Numbered from the stretch's first letter, positions 53,697 to 62,352 are shown. The stretch: 64,000 nucleotides of DNA from Xanthomarina gelatinilytica (GCF_000348685.1 NZ_ANLA01000004.1:682001-746000); one strand, 5' to 3'. Made by a program: numbers and translations. The notes: generated from the letters alone by a model not told the origin.

Positions 53697-53723
53697 TATA
53701 TAAAAATTATTAACTTTGTCAAA
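53693..53723 (-). promoter_or_regulatory. Consensus Bacteroidetes promoter of the fasciclin-crt operon
   Basis: On the minus strand TTTG (53723-53720), exactly 19 bp, then TATATTTG (53700-53693). The fasciclin ATG at 53661 is about 32 bp downstream. Both boxes overlap half-sites of the duplicated inverted repeat. Confidence 0.78.
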
Positions 53724-53748
53724 TAAAATAAAAAAAAAGTTAGACAAA
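53715..53748. promoter_or_regulatory. Inverted repeat TTTGTC-N22-GACAAA, copy 2 (candidate CarH operator)
   Basis: TTTGTC (53715-53720) and GACAAA (53743-53748), the same arms and the same 22-bp spacing as copy 1, displaced by 52 bp. The left arm overlaps the -33 box of the crt operon promoter. The right arms of both copies share AAAAnTTnGACAAA. Confidence 0.6.
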
Positions 53749-53786
53749 ATAAATTTTATTTATATTCTTTAGATGAATTTTTTGTT

Positions 53787-53794
53787 TAACTTTG
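53787..53794 (+). promoter_or_regulatory. Possible -7 element for the carH-like gene
   Basis: TAACTTTG, a full TAnnTTTG match, 19 bp before the ATG. No perfect TTTG box at 19-21 bp upstream. A lone TAGACA half-site (53808-53813) overlaps the start codon. Confidence 0.4.
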
Positions 53795-53812
53795 CTTTGT
53801 AAAACATTAGAC

Positions 53813-54685
53813 ATGAGTGTATATACTATGGCGCAAATAGTGGCTTTAACAGGTGTTAAGGCACATACGTTGCGAAAGTGGGAAACCAGATATAATTTTT
53901 TGGAACCAGAGAGAACAGATACCAACATCAGGTATTATTCAGACAAACAACTGAAAAAATTAATGAATATTGGAATTCTTACCCGAAATGGTTATCGAAT
54001 TTCCAAAATAGATAAGATGTCTGATGAAGAAATTCACAAACATATAGCTACAACCTTAATTGAAAGTTCCGAGGAAGATGATATTAGTGCTTTAATCATT
54101 AGTGCGCTTGAGATGGATGAAGTGACTTTTGATAGTATCCTTAAGGAACAAATTGTTAAAAGAGGCCTTTTGCAAACCACAACCCAAATAATCTATCCTT
54201 TCTTAAATCAAATTGGAGTTCTATGGGGAATTAACAAAGTCATGCCTGCTCAAGAGCATTTTGTTTCTAATTTAATCAAGAAAAAAATGTTTGCTGCCAT
54301 TGATGCCTTGCCATACCCTAAAGAGGATGCTCCAGTTATCTTGATGTTTTTAACTGAAAATGAACATCATGAAATAGGTCTTTTACTGGCTTATTATATG
54401 GCTAGGGATTTAGGATGGAAAGTATATTATTTAGGTCAAAATGTGCCTACGGAGAATATTCAACAAGTCATTGACATAGTTAAACCCAATGCCATGTTGT
54501 CTATGTTTATAACTCCAACCCAGGAATCGGTTAAAACAAAACTGGATGCTATTTTGGAACAGACCAATGTGCCGTATTGGGTTTCTGGTAATCCAGCTGT
54601 AATAGAAGATGTTATGGAAGATGATCGTATCGGATTTATATCCAAACCAGATGATTTAATATTAAAATTGAAACAAATTGATTAA
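53813..54685 (+). CDS. carH: MerR family regulator with B12-binding domain, CarH/LitR-like photoreceptor
   Basis: A 290 aa regulator. Residues about 3-70 are a MerR helix-turn-helix (YTMAQIVALTGVKAHTLRKWETRYNFLEPERTDTNIRYYSDKQLKKLM). About 80-165 is the helical cap with W138-x9-E148-H149 (LWGINKVMPAQEH), the signature that places the adenosyl group in light-sensing CarH. About 173-290 is a Rossmann B12-binding domain with E184-x-H186-x-x-G189 (ENEHHEIG), whose His is the lower cobalt ligand. CarH binds adenosylcobalamin in the dark as a tetramer and represses carotenoid genes; light breaks it. The divergent crt operon fits. I chose ATG 53813; the frame extends to 53792. Whether it represses here is inferred. 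Confidence 0.88.
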   Translation: MSVYTMAQIVALTGVKAHTLRKWETRYNFLEPERTDTNIRYYSDKQLKKLMNIGILTRNGYRISKIDKMSDEEIHKHIATTLIESSEEDDISALIISALEMDEVTFDSILKEQIVKRGLLQTTTQIIYPFLNQIGVLWGINKVMPAQEHFVSNLIKKKMFAAIDALPYPKEDAPVILMFLTENEHHEIGLLLAYYMARDLGWKVYYLGQNVPTENIQQVIDIVKPNAMLSMFITPTQESVKTKLDAILEQTNVPYWVSGNPAVIEDVMEDDRIGFISKPDDLILKLKQID

Positions 54686-54708
54686 AGTTCGTTATATTTA
54701 CGCATAAT

Positions 54709-54740
54709 AAAAAACCACTCAAATTGAGTGGTTTTTTATT
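54709..54740 (+). terminator. Intrinsic terminator after the carH-like gene
   Basis: A perfect 12-bp stem, AAAAAACCACTC (54709-54720) with GAGTGGTTTTTT (54726-54737), and a 5-nt loop. It is 23 bp after the stop and symmetrical enough to work in both directions. Confidence 0.88.
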
Positions 54741-54836
54741 TAGGGTGTATGGATGTTAATTAATAATTTGACACTATATTTTTTTGAAATATGCCTAAAT
54801 GCTAAATGGAATTTTGCGCTTGAAAACAACATCCAA

Positions 54837-54867
54837 CTGGTATTTATTTTTTTAATATAAATACCAG
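54837..54867. repeat. Perfect 11-bp inverted repeat in the spacer
   Basis: CTGGTATTTAT (54837-54847) and ATAAATACCAG (54857-54867), with a 9-bp T-rich spacer between them. It is not followed by a T-run on either side like a standard terminator; a regulatory palindrome or remnant is possible. Confidence 0.5.
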
Positions 54868-55012
54868 AGATATGATATTGTTAGTAATTAATAGCATGGT
54901 AAAACTAGTATTTTATATGTAAGAAAAAAATGACTAAGTCCATTTTTAGATAAAGCACAAAAAATACTCGATATAAATATTTTTTTTACTTTTTTTTCCG
55001 ATTAAAAACCTC

Positions 55013-56527
55013 CTATTTATTTAAATCCAATAAAGCATCCATGTAATCCCTATTGTTTGAAAGTCTTGGGACTTTATGTTGTCCGCCTAGTTTGTTGTTT
55101 TGTTTTAGCCAATCGTAAAACAGCTGTTCCCTGGCAATATGGATGGTAGGTTTGTTCAAGGTCATGTTGTTGTATCGTTTGGCTTCGTAATCGGAGTTTA
55201 AGGCTTTTAACGCATTGTCAAACAATTCGTTAAAATAGTTGATGTCAGTAGGTGGTTTTTTAAATTCAATCAACCATTCGTGAGCTCCTTTTTCCTTGCC
55301 TTTCATAAAAATAGGAGCAGCAGTATAATCCACAATTTCGGCTTTGGTTTTTTTGCATACCTTCTTTAAAGCGTCTTCGGCATTTTCTATAATTAGTTCT
55401 TCCCCAAAAGCATTAATGTGGTGTTTGGTTCTGCCAGATACTTTAATCCTATAAGGGTTTGTTGAGGTAAACCTAACCGTATCGCCAATTTTATAACGCC
55501 AAAGTCCAGCATTGGTAGTAATAACAACGGCATAATTTTTATCGGTTTCAACCTCACTTAGTGGAATAATTTTTTCGTTTGTGGTACTATAGGTATCCAT
55601 AGGGATAAATTCGTAAAAAATACCATAATCCAGCATAAGCAGTAACTCACTGGAATTGTTTTGGTCCTGTATGGCAAAAAAACCTTCCGAAGCATTATAA
55701 ATTTCATAATACCTAAAATCTTTTTTTGGTAAAATATTTTTGTATTGCTCTTTATAGGGAAGGAAACTAACACCTCCATGAAAGTAAACTTCCAGATTGG
55801 GCCAAATATCAAATAAATTGTTTTTTCCGGTAGTCTCTAAAACATTGTTAAGCAGCACGAGCATCCAGGATGGTACACCAGCCAAGCTGGTAACATTTTC
55901 CTGTATGGTTTCGTCCACAATGGCTTGCATTTTTTCTTCCCAATTGCTCATGAGTGAAACCTTGTTGCTTGGTGTGCTACTAAATTCTGCCCAAAAAGGC
56001 ATGTTATCTATCAAGATAGCCGATAGATCGCCAAACGTGGTTCCGTTTTCTTTGTAAAGTTCTTTGCTGCCTCCCAGTCGCAAGCTCTTACCTGTAAATA
56101 ATTGGGAGTTTTCGTTGTTGTTTAAATACATGCATAATAAATCCTTGCTAGCTGCGTAATGGCAGTCTTCCAATGAGTCTTCGCTAACAGGAATAAATTT
56201 GCTTTTGGCGTTGGTGGTGCCACTGGATTTTGCAAACCACTTAATGGGTTGTGGCCAAAAAATATTGTTTTCGCCCAAACGTGAACGTTCAATGTTTTGT
56301 TGATACTCCTCGTACGTGGAGATTGGAACTCGTTCAGCAAAGGTTTTGTAATCGGTAATGGATTCAAAACCATATTGTTTGCCAATTTCAGTGTCTTTAG
56401 CCTTGTTAATAAGTTGTAAAAGCAATTCTTGTTGTACCTCATTGGGGTATTTTAAAAACAGCTCTATTTGATGGAACCGCTTTTTTAAAAACCAGGAAGC
56501 AATAGAATTTACTATGGGTATTGGCAT
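55013..56527 (-). CDS. GH3 auxin-responsive promoter family protein (acyl-acid-amido synthetase-like)
   Basis: A 504 aa ANL-superfamily adenylating enzyme of the GH3 family. The ATP-binding loop is WFAKSSGTTNAKSKFIPVS (residues about 95-113). Other family segments are AGVPSWMLVLLNNVLE, the acceptor-site YYEIYNASEGFFAIQD, GLWRYKIGDTVRFTST and GEELIIENAEDAL. Plant GH3 enzymes conjugate amino acids to jasmonate or auxin; bacterial substrates are mostly unknown. It sits alone on the minus strand and is not visibly linked to the carotenoid genes. Confidence 0.92.
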   Translation of the reverse strand: MPIPIVNSIASWFLKKRFHQIELFLKYPNEVQQELLLQLINKAKDTEIGKQYGFESITDYKTFAERVPISTYEEYQQNIERSRLGENNIFWPQPIKWFAKSSGTTNAKSKFIPVSEDSLEDCHYAASKDLLCMYLNNNENSQLFTGKSLRLGGSKELYKENGTTFGDLSAILIDNMPFWAEFSSTPSNKVSLMSNWEEKMQAIVDETIQENVTSLAGVPSWMLVLLNNVLETTGKNNLFDIWPNLEVYFHGGVSFLPYKEQYKNILPKKDFRYYEIYNASEGFFAIQDQNNSSELLLMLDYGIFYEFIPMDTYSTTNEKIIPLSEVETDKNYAVVITTNAGLWRYKIGDTVRFTSTNPYRIKVSGRTKHHINAFGEELIIENAEDALKKVCKKTKAEIVDYTAAPIFMKGKEKGAHEWLIEFKKPPTDINYFNELFDNALKALNSDYEAKRYNNMTLNKPTIHIAREQLFYDWLKQNNKLGGQHKVPRLSNNRDYMDALLDLNK

Positions 56528-56690
56528 ATTTGCATGATGTTTTAAAAAATAAAAATAATACTTTTTTTATGAAATGGGTATCAAAAAGTCACATTTAGAG
56601 CTTTCATAGTGAATGTTTAAAAATTTGATACAAATTTCTTAATGTCGTGAAATTTTTATCCTATTTTTAGAAATAAAAAAATTTAAACGA

Positions 56691-57485
56691 ATGACTTACC
56701 AAGGTGTTTTAACAAAAATGAAAACGGAATTTTCTCAGCCTATTCAGTATTATTTAGTGTTTGAGACAGACTTTATTCACATAAATCAGTTGTTGGAAAA
56801 AACTATACGTATTCAATTTGTGAAACATCAATGTTTAAATTGTGGTTTGGATAAGCCCATCTTCCGACAAGGATTTTGCAAAAGTTGTTTTTTTGATATT
56901 CCCCAAGCAGCCGATTGGATTATGAGGCCAGAATTAAGTACGGCTCATTTAGGCAAAGAGGATAGGGACCTTGCATATGAAAAACAAGTACAGTTACAGC
57001 CACATGTGGTGTATTTGGCAAATTCCAGTAATGTAAAAGTGGGAGTTACCAGAAAAAGCCAGATCCCTACCAGGTGGATTGATCAAGGTGCTCATGAAGC
57101 CATAGAAATTGTTGAAGTGCCAAACAGATATCTGGCTGGCATTACTGAAGTGGCTCTAAAAGATCATGTGGCAGATAAAACCAATTGGCGAACCATGTTA
57201 AAAAATGATATTGCAGATGAAGACTTGGTAAGTTGGAGAGAAAAACTAAAACAGTATATCCCTGACGAAGCCAAAGATTATTTTATTGCTTCAAATTCTG
57301 AAACAAATATTCAGTTTCCCGTGTTACAGTATCCAACAAAACCTAAAAGTTTAAATTTGGATAAAACCCCTAATTTTGAAGGGAAATTGGTAGGTGTTAA
57401 AGGGCAATATCTTATTTTTGAAGACAATACTGTTTTTAATATTCGTGGCAGTGAAGGGTATGTAGTGGCAATATCCTTAGTGTAA
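56691..57485 (+). CDS. DUF2797 domain-containing protein
   Basis: A 264 aa protein of the DUF2797 family. A four-cysteine zinc site is visible: C48-xx-C51 and C63-xx-C66 (HQCLNCGLDKPIFRQGFCKSCFFD). It is followed by a central segment with KVGVTRKSQIPTRWIDQGAHEAIEIVEVPNRYLAGITEVALKDHVADKTNWR, reminiscent of GIY-YIG nuclease folds. Function is unknown. It is convergent with the GNAT gene, with only 2 bp between the stop codons. Confidence 0.85.
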   Translation: MTYQGVLTKMKTEFSQPIQYYLVFETDFIHINQLLEKTIRIQFVKHQCLNCGLDKPIFRQGFCKSCFFDIPQAADWIMRPELSTAHLGKEDRDLAYEKQVQLQPHVVYLANSSNVKVGVTRKSQIPTRWIDQGAHEAIEIVEVPNRYLAGITEVALKDHVADKTNWRTMLKNDIADEDLVSWREKLKQYIPDEAKDYFIASNSETNIQFPVLQYPTKPKSLNLDKTPNFEGKLVGVKGQYLIFEDNTVFNIRGSEGYVVAISLV

Positions 57486-57487
57486 AA

Positions 57488-57934
57488 TCAGTCTTTTTTT
57501 AATCGCATTTCCAAGTATTTGTTGGTAAAGCCAAGACTTTCATACAGTTTTATAGCTGGATTGTTGGGCTCTACATGCAAGGCAACATCACCTTCTAACA
57601 AAGCTATGGCTTCTTGTAGGAGCTTTTTGCCTATGCCTTTGCCTCTGGACTTTTTGTGTACGGCAATGTATACCAAGATGTTCTCAGGGATATAACCGTT
57701 CATGCCAGTTTTGTTAACAATGGTTATGCCCATAACCACCTTATGTTCTTTAATAAGCAAAACAAAACCTCCAAAAGAAGTTTCAATGTTTTTCACAGCA
57801 TAATCAAGGCATTTGGAAATATCTTCTTTGGTATCACTAAATTCCTGTAAATGCGTGTGTAAAAAATTGACAATGTTTTGTTTTTCTTCTTCTGAAGGTT
57901 TTGTATTGCAATCATATACTTTAAAAGAAAGCAT
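57488..57934 (-). CDS. GNAT family N-acetyltransferase
   Basis: A 148 aa acetyltransferase. The acetyl-CoA-binding motif A is VAVHKKSRGKGIGKKLLQEAI-like (RGKGIGKKLL, about residues 96-105), followed by motif B VEPNNPAIKLYESLGFTNKYLEMRL. The N-terminal region includes GFVLLIKEHKVVMGITIV. The substrate cannot be told. It lies 10 bp downstream of rpsU. Confidence 0.9.
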   Translation of the reverse strand: MLSFKVYDCNTKPSEEEKQNIVNFLHTHLQEFSDTKEDISKCLDYAVKNIETSFGGFVLLIKEHKVVMGITIVNKTGMNGYIPENILVYIAVHKKSRGKGIGKKLLQEAIALLEGDVALHVEPNNPAIKLYESLGFTNKYLEMRLKKD

Positions 57935-57944
57935 ATATCTGTTT

Positions 57945-58139
57945 TTAGATCTCTTCTTGATCTCTTAAGCTTTGAATATAGGCAGCTTTTTGCACTTGTC
58001 TTCTTCTTTTTACAGAAGGTTTGGTAAAAAACTGGTTCTCTCTAATATTCTGCATAATCTTCACATTTCTGTGTTTCTTTTTATAGCGCTTTAGAGCTCT
58101 GTCAATTTTTTCTCCTTCTTTTATTTCAATTTTTATCAT
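57945..58139 (-). CDS. rpsU: 30S ribosomal protein bS21
   Basis: A 64 aa basic protein with the bS21 pattern: KEGEKIDRALKRYKKKHRNVKIMQNIRENQFFTKPSVKRRRQVQKAAYIQ. bS21 sits on the 30S platform near the anti-Shine-Dalgarno region; in Bacteroidetes it forms part of the pocket that hides the 16S rRNA tail. It precedes the GNAT gene on the same transcript and lies downstream of the sigma factor gene. The 211-bp spacer to that gene (58140-58350) is AT-rich with only weak symmetry (58313-58342). Confidence 0.95.
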   Translation of the reverse strand: MIKIEIKEGEKIDRALKRYKKKHRNVKIMQNIRENQFFTKPSVKRRRQVQKAAYIQSLRDQEEI

Positions 58140-58350
58140 GTGTTATATTTATTTTCTAGTTAAATAGTAAAGTTATGTAATTTTTATTTTTTCGACTCTC
58201 TTAAATATGGTTTTGCAGTTTTTTAGCCGTTGATTATTGAGTTGTTTTGGAGTTACTGTTAAAAACGTCATAACACCCTTCAATTTATACACGCATAGTT
58301 CCCTTGGAAACCATCAATTTTAAATCCATAGGGATTATTGATATCATACA

Positions 58351-59214
58351 CTAGCCCAAATAGGTTCTCAATATCTTATTTTTTGATGTGTGCCTTAACC
58401 TTCTAATCCCTTTTTCTTTTATTTGCCTTACACGTTCTCTGGTAAGTCCAAAGGTTTCGCCAATTTCTTCCAGGCTCATAGGCTGTTCGTTGTTTATGCC
58501 ATAATACAGTCTAACCACATCTGCTTCTCTTTGCGATAAGGTATTTAAGGCTCTATTTACTTCCAAGTTCAACGAATCGTTCATAAGCGTTTTATCCGGG
58601 TTTGGTGACTCCCCAGATTTAACCACATCGTACAAGCTGGAATCTTCGCCTTCTTTTAAAGGTGCATCCATAGATATATGGCGACCAGAATTTTTAAGGG
58701 ACTGTTTTACATCGCTTACGGTCATTTCCAGCTCCTTGGCAATTTCTTCCGGACTTGGTGGTCGCTGATGTGCTTGCTCTAAATGGGAGTAGGCTTTGTT
58801 TATTTTATTTATAGATCCAATTTTGTTAAGTGGTAAACGTACAATCCTGGACTGTTCGGCCAAGGCCTGTAATATGGCTTGTCTAATCCACCAAACAGCA
58901 TAGGAAATAAATTTAAATCCTCTGGTTTCATCAAAACGTTTGGCAGCTTTTACCAAACCTGCATTTCCTTCATTTATTAAATCGGGTAAGGTGAGTCCTT
59001 GATTTTGATATTGTTTTGCAACAGATACCACAAATCTCAAATTTGAAGTGGTTAACTTATCTAAAGCAAGTTGGTCTCCTTCCCGTATGCGTTGTGCCAA
59101 CTCAACTTCTTCGTCGGCTGTGATTAATGGAAGTTTACTAATGTCTTGCAAATATTTGTCCAACGATTTGGACTCTCTATTTGTTACTTGCTTGGTGATT
59201 TTTAATTGCCTCAT
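58351..59214 (-). CDS. rpoD: Primary RNA polymerase sigma factor (sigma-70 family, short Bacteroidetes type)
   Basis: A 287 aa sigma factor with regions 1.2 ([27 protein letters not shown]), 2.1-2.4 ([26 protein letters not shown] through [19 protein letters not shown]), 3 and 4.1-4.2 ([29 protein letters not shown]). It lacks region 1.1 and the non-conserved insertion, as is usual for the Bacteroidetes housekeeping sigma that recognises TTTG-N19-TAnnTTTG promoters. Such promoters are seen repeatedly in this window. Confidence 0.95.
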   Translation of the reverse strand: MRQLKITKQVTNRESKSLDKYLQDISKLPLITADEEVELAQRIREGDQLALDKLTTSNLRFVVSVAKQYQNQGLTLPDLINEGNAGLVKAAKRFDETRGFKFISYAVWWIRQAILQALAEQSRIVRLPLNKIGSINKINKAYSHLEQAHQRPPSPEEIAKELEMTVSDVKQSLKNSGRHISMDAPLKEGEDSSLYDVVKSGESPNPDKTLMNDSLNLEVNRALNTLSQREADVVRLYYGINNEQPMSLEEIGETFGLTRERVRQIKEKGIRRLRHTSKNKILRTYLG

Positions 59215-59348
59215 TCAGATTATTTTATGGTGTCAATCTATCAATGTAACCTTTTTGTTGACAAATCCAAATAAATGACCTTTTCTTTTCAAAAATTGGT
59301 TTGTAAACAACTGAAAATCAATAAAACTTAACAAATAATTAAGATTTG

Positions 59349-62048
59349 CTATTTTATGGAATCAGTCTTTTTGGACTTGTTTATAGACTCATTGAACAAA
59401 TCTTTTACAGATTTAGGTTTGGTGTTGTTGGTGGAGTCTTTTGGTTTGCTACTGTTTCCTTTAATAATATCGTCCAACACGTTCTTAATGGGGTTGGAGG
59501 TTGGCTTGGTATTGTTGGTGGAGTCTTTTGGCGTGTTAGTGTTTGTTGATGGGTTGTTAACACCACCTAACAATTCCAGTATTTGATCTTTCCCTTTGTT
59601 TATTAGCTTTTGTTTTTCAATTTCAATAAGTTGTTTGGTAAGATTGGCAACACCACTCGTTAAATCGGTTTTTACATTTGGGCTGTTGAAGGTTCCAGTA
59701 ATATTTGCTGTTACAGGAATGGATAAGTTGTTAACTGCTTCATCGTCAATTTTTCCAATAAGCCTGTTAATGTCACTCCCTAAATATTTGGCTGGTACTT
59801 GAAAAACAGCTTTATAATCCATGGTGTTTGTAAAGCTATGCGATCCATTAATGGTAATATTTATATCCTGATATTTAATGTTAAAGGGCTTGATGTTTAC
59901 CATGCCATTTTCAAAAGTCAAGTTGGTTTTTAGGTCTTTTAAATCCAGTTTACTGAAATCCACAAAACTCAAGGCATTGTTTAGTGCACTTACAAGGGCT
60001 TCGTTTTTAGGTTTGATTTCAGTAGTCTGTACTTCAGCAAAAGCATTTCCATTTATGCTATTTAAATCCGGAGTGAAATCACTGCCTAAATTTCCGGAAA
60101 GTGCAATGGTACTGTTTAACTTTCCTTGAAGTGCACTTGCAATTGGCGCCAAACTTTGAAGCAGTTCCAAATCGTTGAAAGATTGGGAAATATCAAATTG
60201 GTTCATGTCCAGGTTCATCATAAAGGTTGGTGTAGTAGTTGCTGTGTCCACATAACCATCCAGCAGGAGCTTTCCTTTAAAAATATCTGAACTCATGTTT
60301 CGTAATACAGCTTTTTCGTCTTTTACGTACAGATTACCTTTTACGTTGGACAAAGTTAAATTGTCATAATACACTGTTTTGGCGTCTGCATTTATTTTGC
60401 AATCCAAAAAGGCTGGAATTTTAAAGGTTTCGGTAGTTTTTGATGTTTGTTCTTCGTTGTTTTTAGTGTTTGAAGCTGTTTCTTTCATAAAATCGCTTAA
60501 GTAAAACGCGTTGGAATTTACTTGAAACTCACCTCCCAGTTTTTTGTCACTAAATACAAAACCCAGTAAATTATTAATGGTTCCATTGGCAGTTATGTCG
60601 CTTTTTCCAGTAGAAGCATCAAACTTATTCAGTTTAATGGTTCCAGGGTTGAAAACAATGGCAGCTTCTGAAATTACAATTGGGTTAACCAAGTCTTCCG
60701 AAGCATATTTGAAACCTCTGATATTTAGGTTTCCATTACTTTTTATACGCTGGTATGCATTGTTTTCTATGGCATCCATATCAAAACTTGCAGCTAGCTT
60801 GGCAGTTAGTATTCCGGTTAAATCTGTATCTAAATCTATAGGATAGGCTTTGCTCAGGTTTGCTAAGTTTAAAACACCATCCACATTGGCATCAACAGTC
60901 ATATTGGTGGTAAGGTTTTTAATGACTGCCGAAGATTTAAAGACATCTTGATCAATTTTAAAATTCAAGGTTTGTAAATCCACATATGTATCGTCTGCAT
61001 TTCCTGTAGTGTTTATTACCGAAGCGTTTATTGAAATGTCTTCCACGCGTTTTGGTAAATCGGGATATTTAAAACCTGCGTTATTTGAAACCATGTTAAT
61101 GTCCAGGCTTGGAATGGTTTCTTCTGTCATCGTCCCTTTTATAATTCCTTTAATTTTAAAGTTCCCTCTGGTTTCCACTTGATCCAGGTTTTTGGAATAG
61201 GTTTTTGGGATAACTGCTAAGAAATCCTTAAAGTCCGAACCAGGATTTTCAAAACTAATGTCTATTTCCTGGCCTTCTTCCAGCAACTGCACATACCCTT
61301 GAAATTCCAATGGCAGTTGATTGATATAGGCTTTGTTTTCTTTAAAGGTATATTTATTATTGGGTAAATCCAAGCCAATTAAGGCATCCAACTTTATGTC
61401 GTTATTGCTTAAATATTCAGTGCTGTCTATTTTTAAACCCACTCTAGCACTGGTTTTTGTGTCTAATTGGGATACCTCTCCAGAAAACGTTCCTTTTCCG
61501 GAATGGTTCAATTCTGTAATATAAAATGCCATATTGGAACTTTCATCCAAATAGGTTAGTGCACTATTGTCTATGGCATAATCTTTTACGTCCAAGGTAA
61601 ATCCTTTAGAGGAATCCTGAGCAGTTTCCGGTTGGTCTTCAGTATCCTTGAAAATATCGAAATTGGTTTCGCCTCTTTTGTTTGTTTTTAGCGTAATAAG
61701 AGCCTCATCCAAATAAATTTCGTTAACAACAATTGGGCCTTCATTGGCTTTTTTAAACAGTTCTTTAATGGACATGTCTAAGGAAATGGATTTTGCAGAT
61801 GCCAAAGTCTCGTCTTTAAAAGGTTCGAAATTGGTTATCAACAAATCGGAAACACTCACCTGGGCTTGAGGAAAACTTCTTATAAAGCTAAGGTTCACAT
61901 CGCTAAATTCTACATGCGCATTTAAGTTTTCGTTGATGGTTCGTTTTACTATCTCTTTAATTTTGGATTGAAAAACAAATGGGACGGCAATTAATAAGAG
62001 CAATATAGTCAATAAAGTAATTCCAATGATTTTGAATACTTTTTTCAT
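59349..62048 (-). CDS. AsmA-like family protein
   Basis: An 899 aa protein with one N-terminal membrane helix (residues about 5-27) and a long periplasmic region. It starts with the AsmA hallmark (FVFQSKIKEIVKRTINENLNAHVEFSDVNLSFIRSFPQAQVSVSDLLI) and ends in an AsmA_2-like segment (about 650-810). AsmA-like proteins are bridge-type proteins implicated in lipid transport to the outer membrane. The last about 80 residues are a Ser/Thr/Asn/Pro/Lys-rich low-complexity tail with a repeated PKDSTNNTKP unit. It is followed by the sigma factor gene on the same strand after 134 bp. Confidence 0.88.
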   Translation of the reverse strand: MKKVFKIIGITLLTILLLLIAVPFVFQSKIKEIVKRTINENLNAHVEFSDVNLSFIRSFPQAQVSVSDLLITNFEPFKDETLASAKSISLDMSIKELFKKANEGPIVVNEIYLDEALITLKTNKRGETNFDIFKDTEDQPETAQDSSKGFTLDVKDYAIDNSALTYLDESSNMAFYITELNHSGKGTFSGEVSQLDTKTSARVGLKIDSTEYLSNNDIKLDALIGLDLPNNKYTFKENKAYINQLPLEFQGYVQLLEEGQEIDISFENPGSDFKDFLAVIPKTYSKNLDQVETRGNFKIKGIIKGTMTEETIPSLDINMVSNNAGFKYPDLPKRVEDISINASVINTTGNADDTYVDLQTLNFKIDQDVFKSSAVIKNLTTNMTVDANVDGVLNLANLSKAYPIDLDTDLTGILTAKLAASFDMDAIENNAYQRIKSNGNLNIRGFKYASEDLVNPIVISEAAIVFNPGTIKLNKFDASTGKSDITANGTINNLLGFVFSDKKLGGEFQVNSNAFYLSDFMKETASNTKNNEEQTSKTTETFKIPAFLDCKINADAKTVYYDNLTLSNVKGNLYVKDEKAVLRNMSSDIFKGKLLLDGYVDTATTTPTFMMNLDMNQFDISQSFNDLELLQSLAPIASALQGKLNSTIALSGNLGSDFTPDLNSINGNAFAEVQTTEIKPKNEALVSALNNALSFVDFSKLDLKDLKTNLTFENGMVNIKPFNIKYQDINITINGSHSFTNTMDYKAVFQVPAKYLGSDINRLIGKIDDEAVNNLSIPVTANITGTFNSPNVKTDLTSGVANLTKQLIEIEKQKLINKGKDQILELLGGVNNPSTNTNTPKDSTNNTKPTSNPIKNVLDDIIKGNSSKPKDSTNNTKPKSVKDLFNESINKSKKTDSIK
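59425..59531 (-). repeat. 20-bp direct repeat in the AsmA-like tail
   Basis: An identical 20-bp sequence occurs at 59425-59444 and 59512-59531, 87 bp apart, encoding the two PKDSTNN units. The distance is a multiple of three, so recombination between copies would change tail length without breaking the frame. Confidence 0.8.
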
Positions 62049-62352
62049 GTATAGTGATTTTATGGTTATTGTAAGTATATACGTATAAAGTAGTACGAAA
62101 GTTGCTTAAAAACAAAAGTTTAATAAAACTTTAATAGTGTAACAAATCTAATAATTGGTTTGCTTTTAAGTTGACGGTTTTAAAATAGAGATTGTCTCGA
62201 AAAAGAAAAGATGTAACCAGCATGGTATTGAGACAGTTGAAAACGACTGGAATTTTTAATATGTAATTTTTTCAGGTTCCTTTTAAATTGTGAATAAATA
62301 GGTTTGGTAAATATAAACTATTAAAATTTCTTTTAGTTAATTTGTTTTTTCA
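62049..62352. other. Gene-free spacer between divergent AsmA-like and folK genes
   Basis: A 304-bp AT-rich divergent spacer. A -7-like TAGATTTG for the AsmA gene reads on the minus strand at 62150-62143, without a clear -33 box. No hairpin or coding frame stands out. Confidence 0.6.

Larger units (their letters stand above)
54686..55012. other. Gene-free AT-rich spacer between carH-like and GH3 genes
   Basis: A 327-bp stretch with no convincing coding frame. It holds the carH terminator (54709-54740) and an 11-bp perfect inverted repeat (54837-54867). The remainder is AT-rich with short A and T runs. Confidence 0.7.

Noticed and set aside
58313-58342. Terminator downstream of the sigma factor gene
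   Set aside because: The arms ATCAAT/ATTGAT and ATCC/GGAT pair only with an asymmetric loop and no T-run follows; too weak to call.
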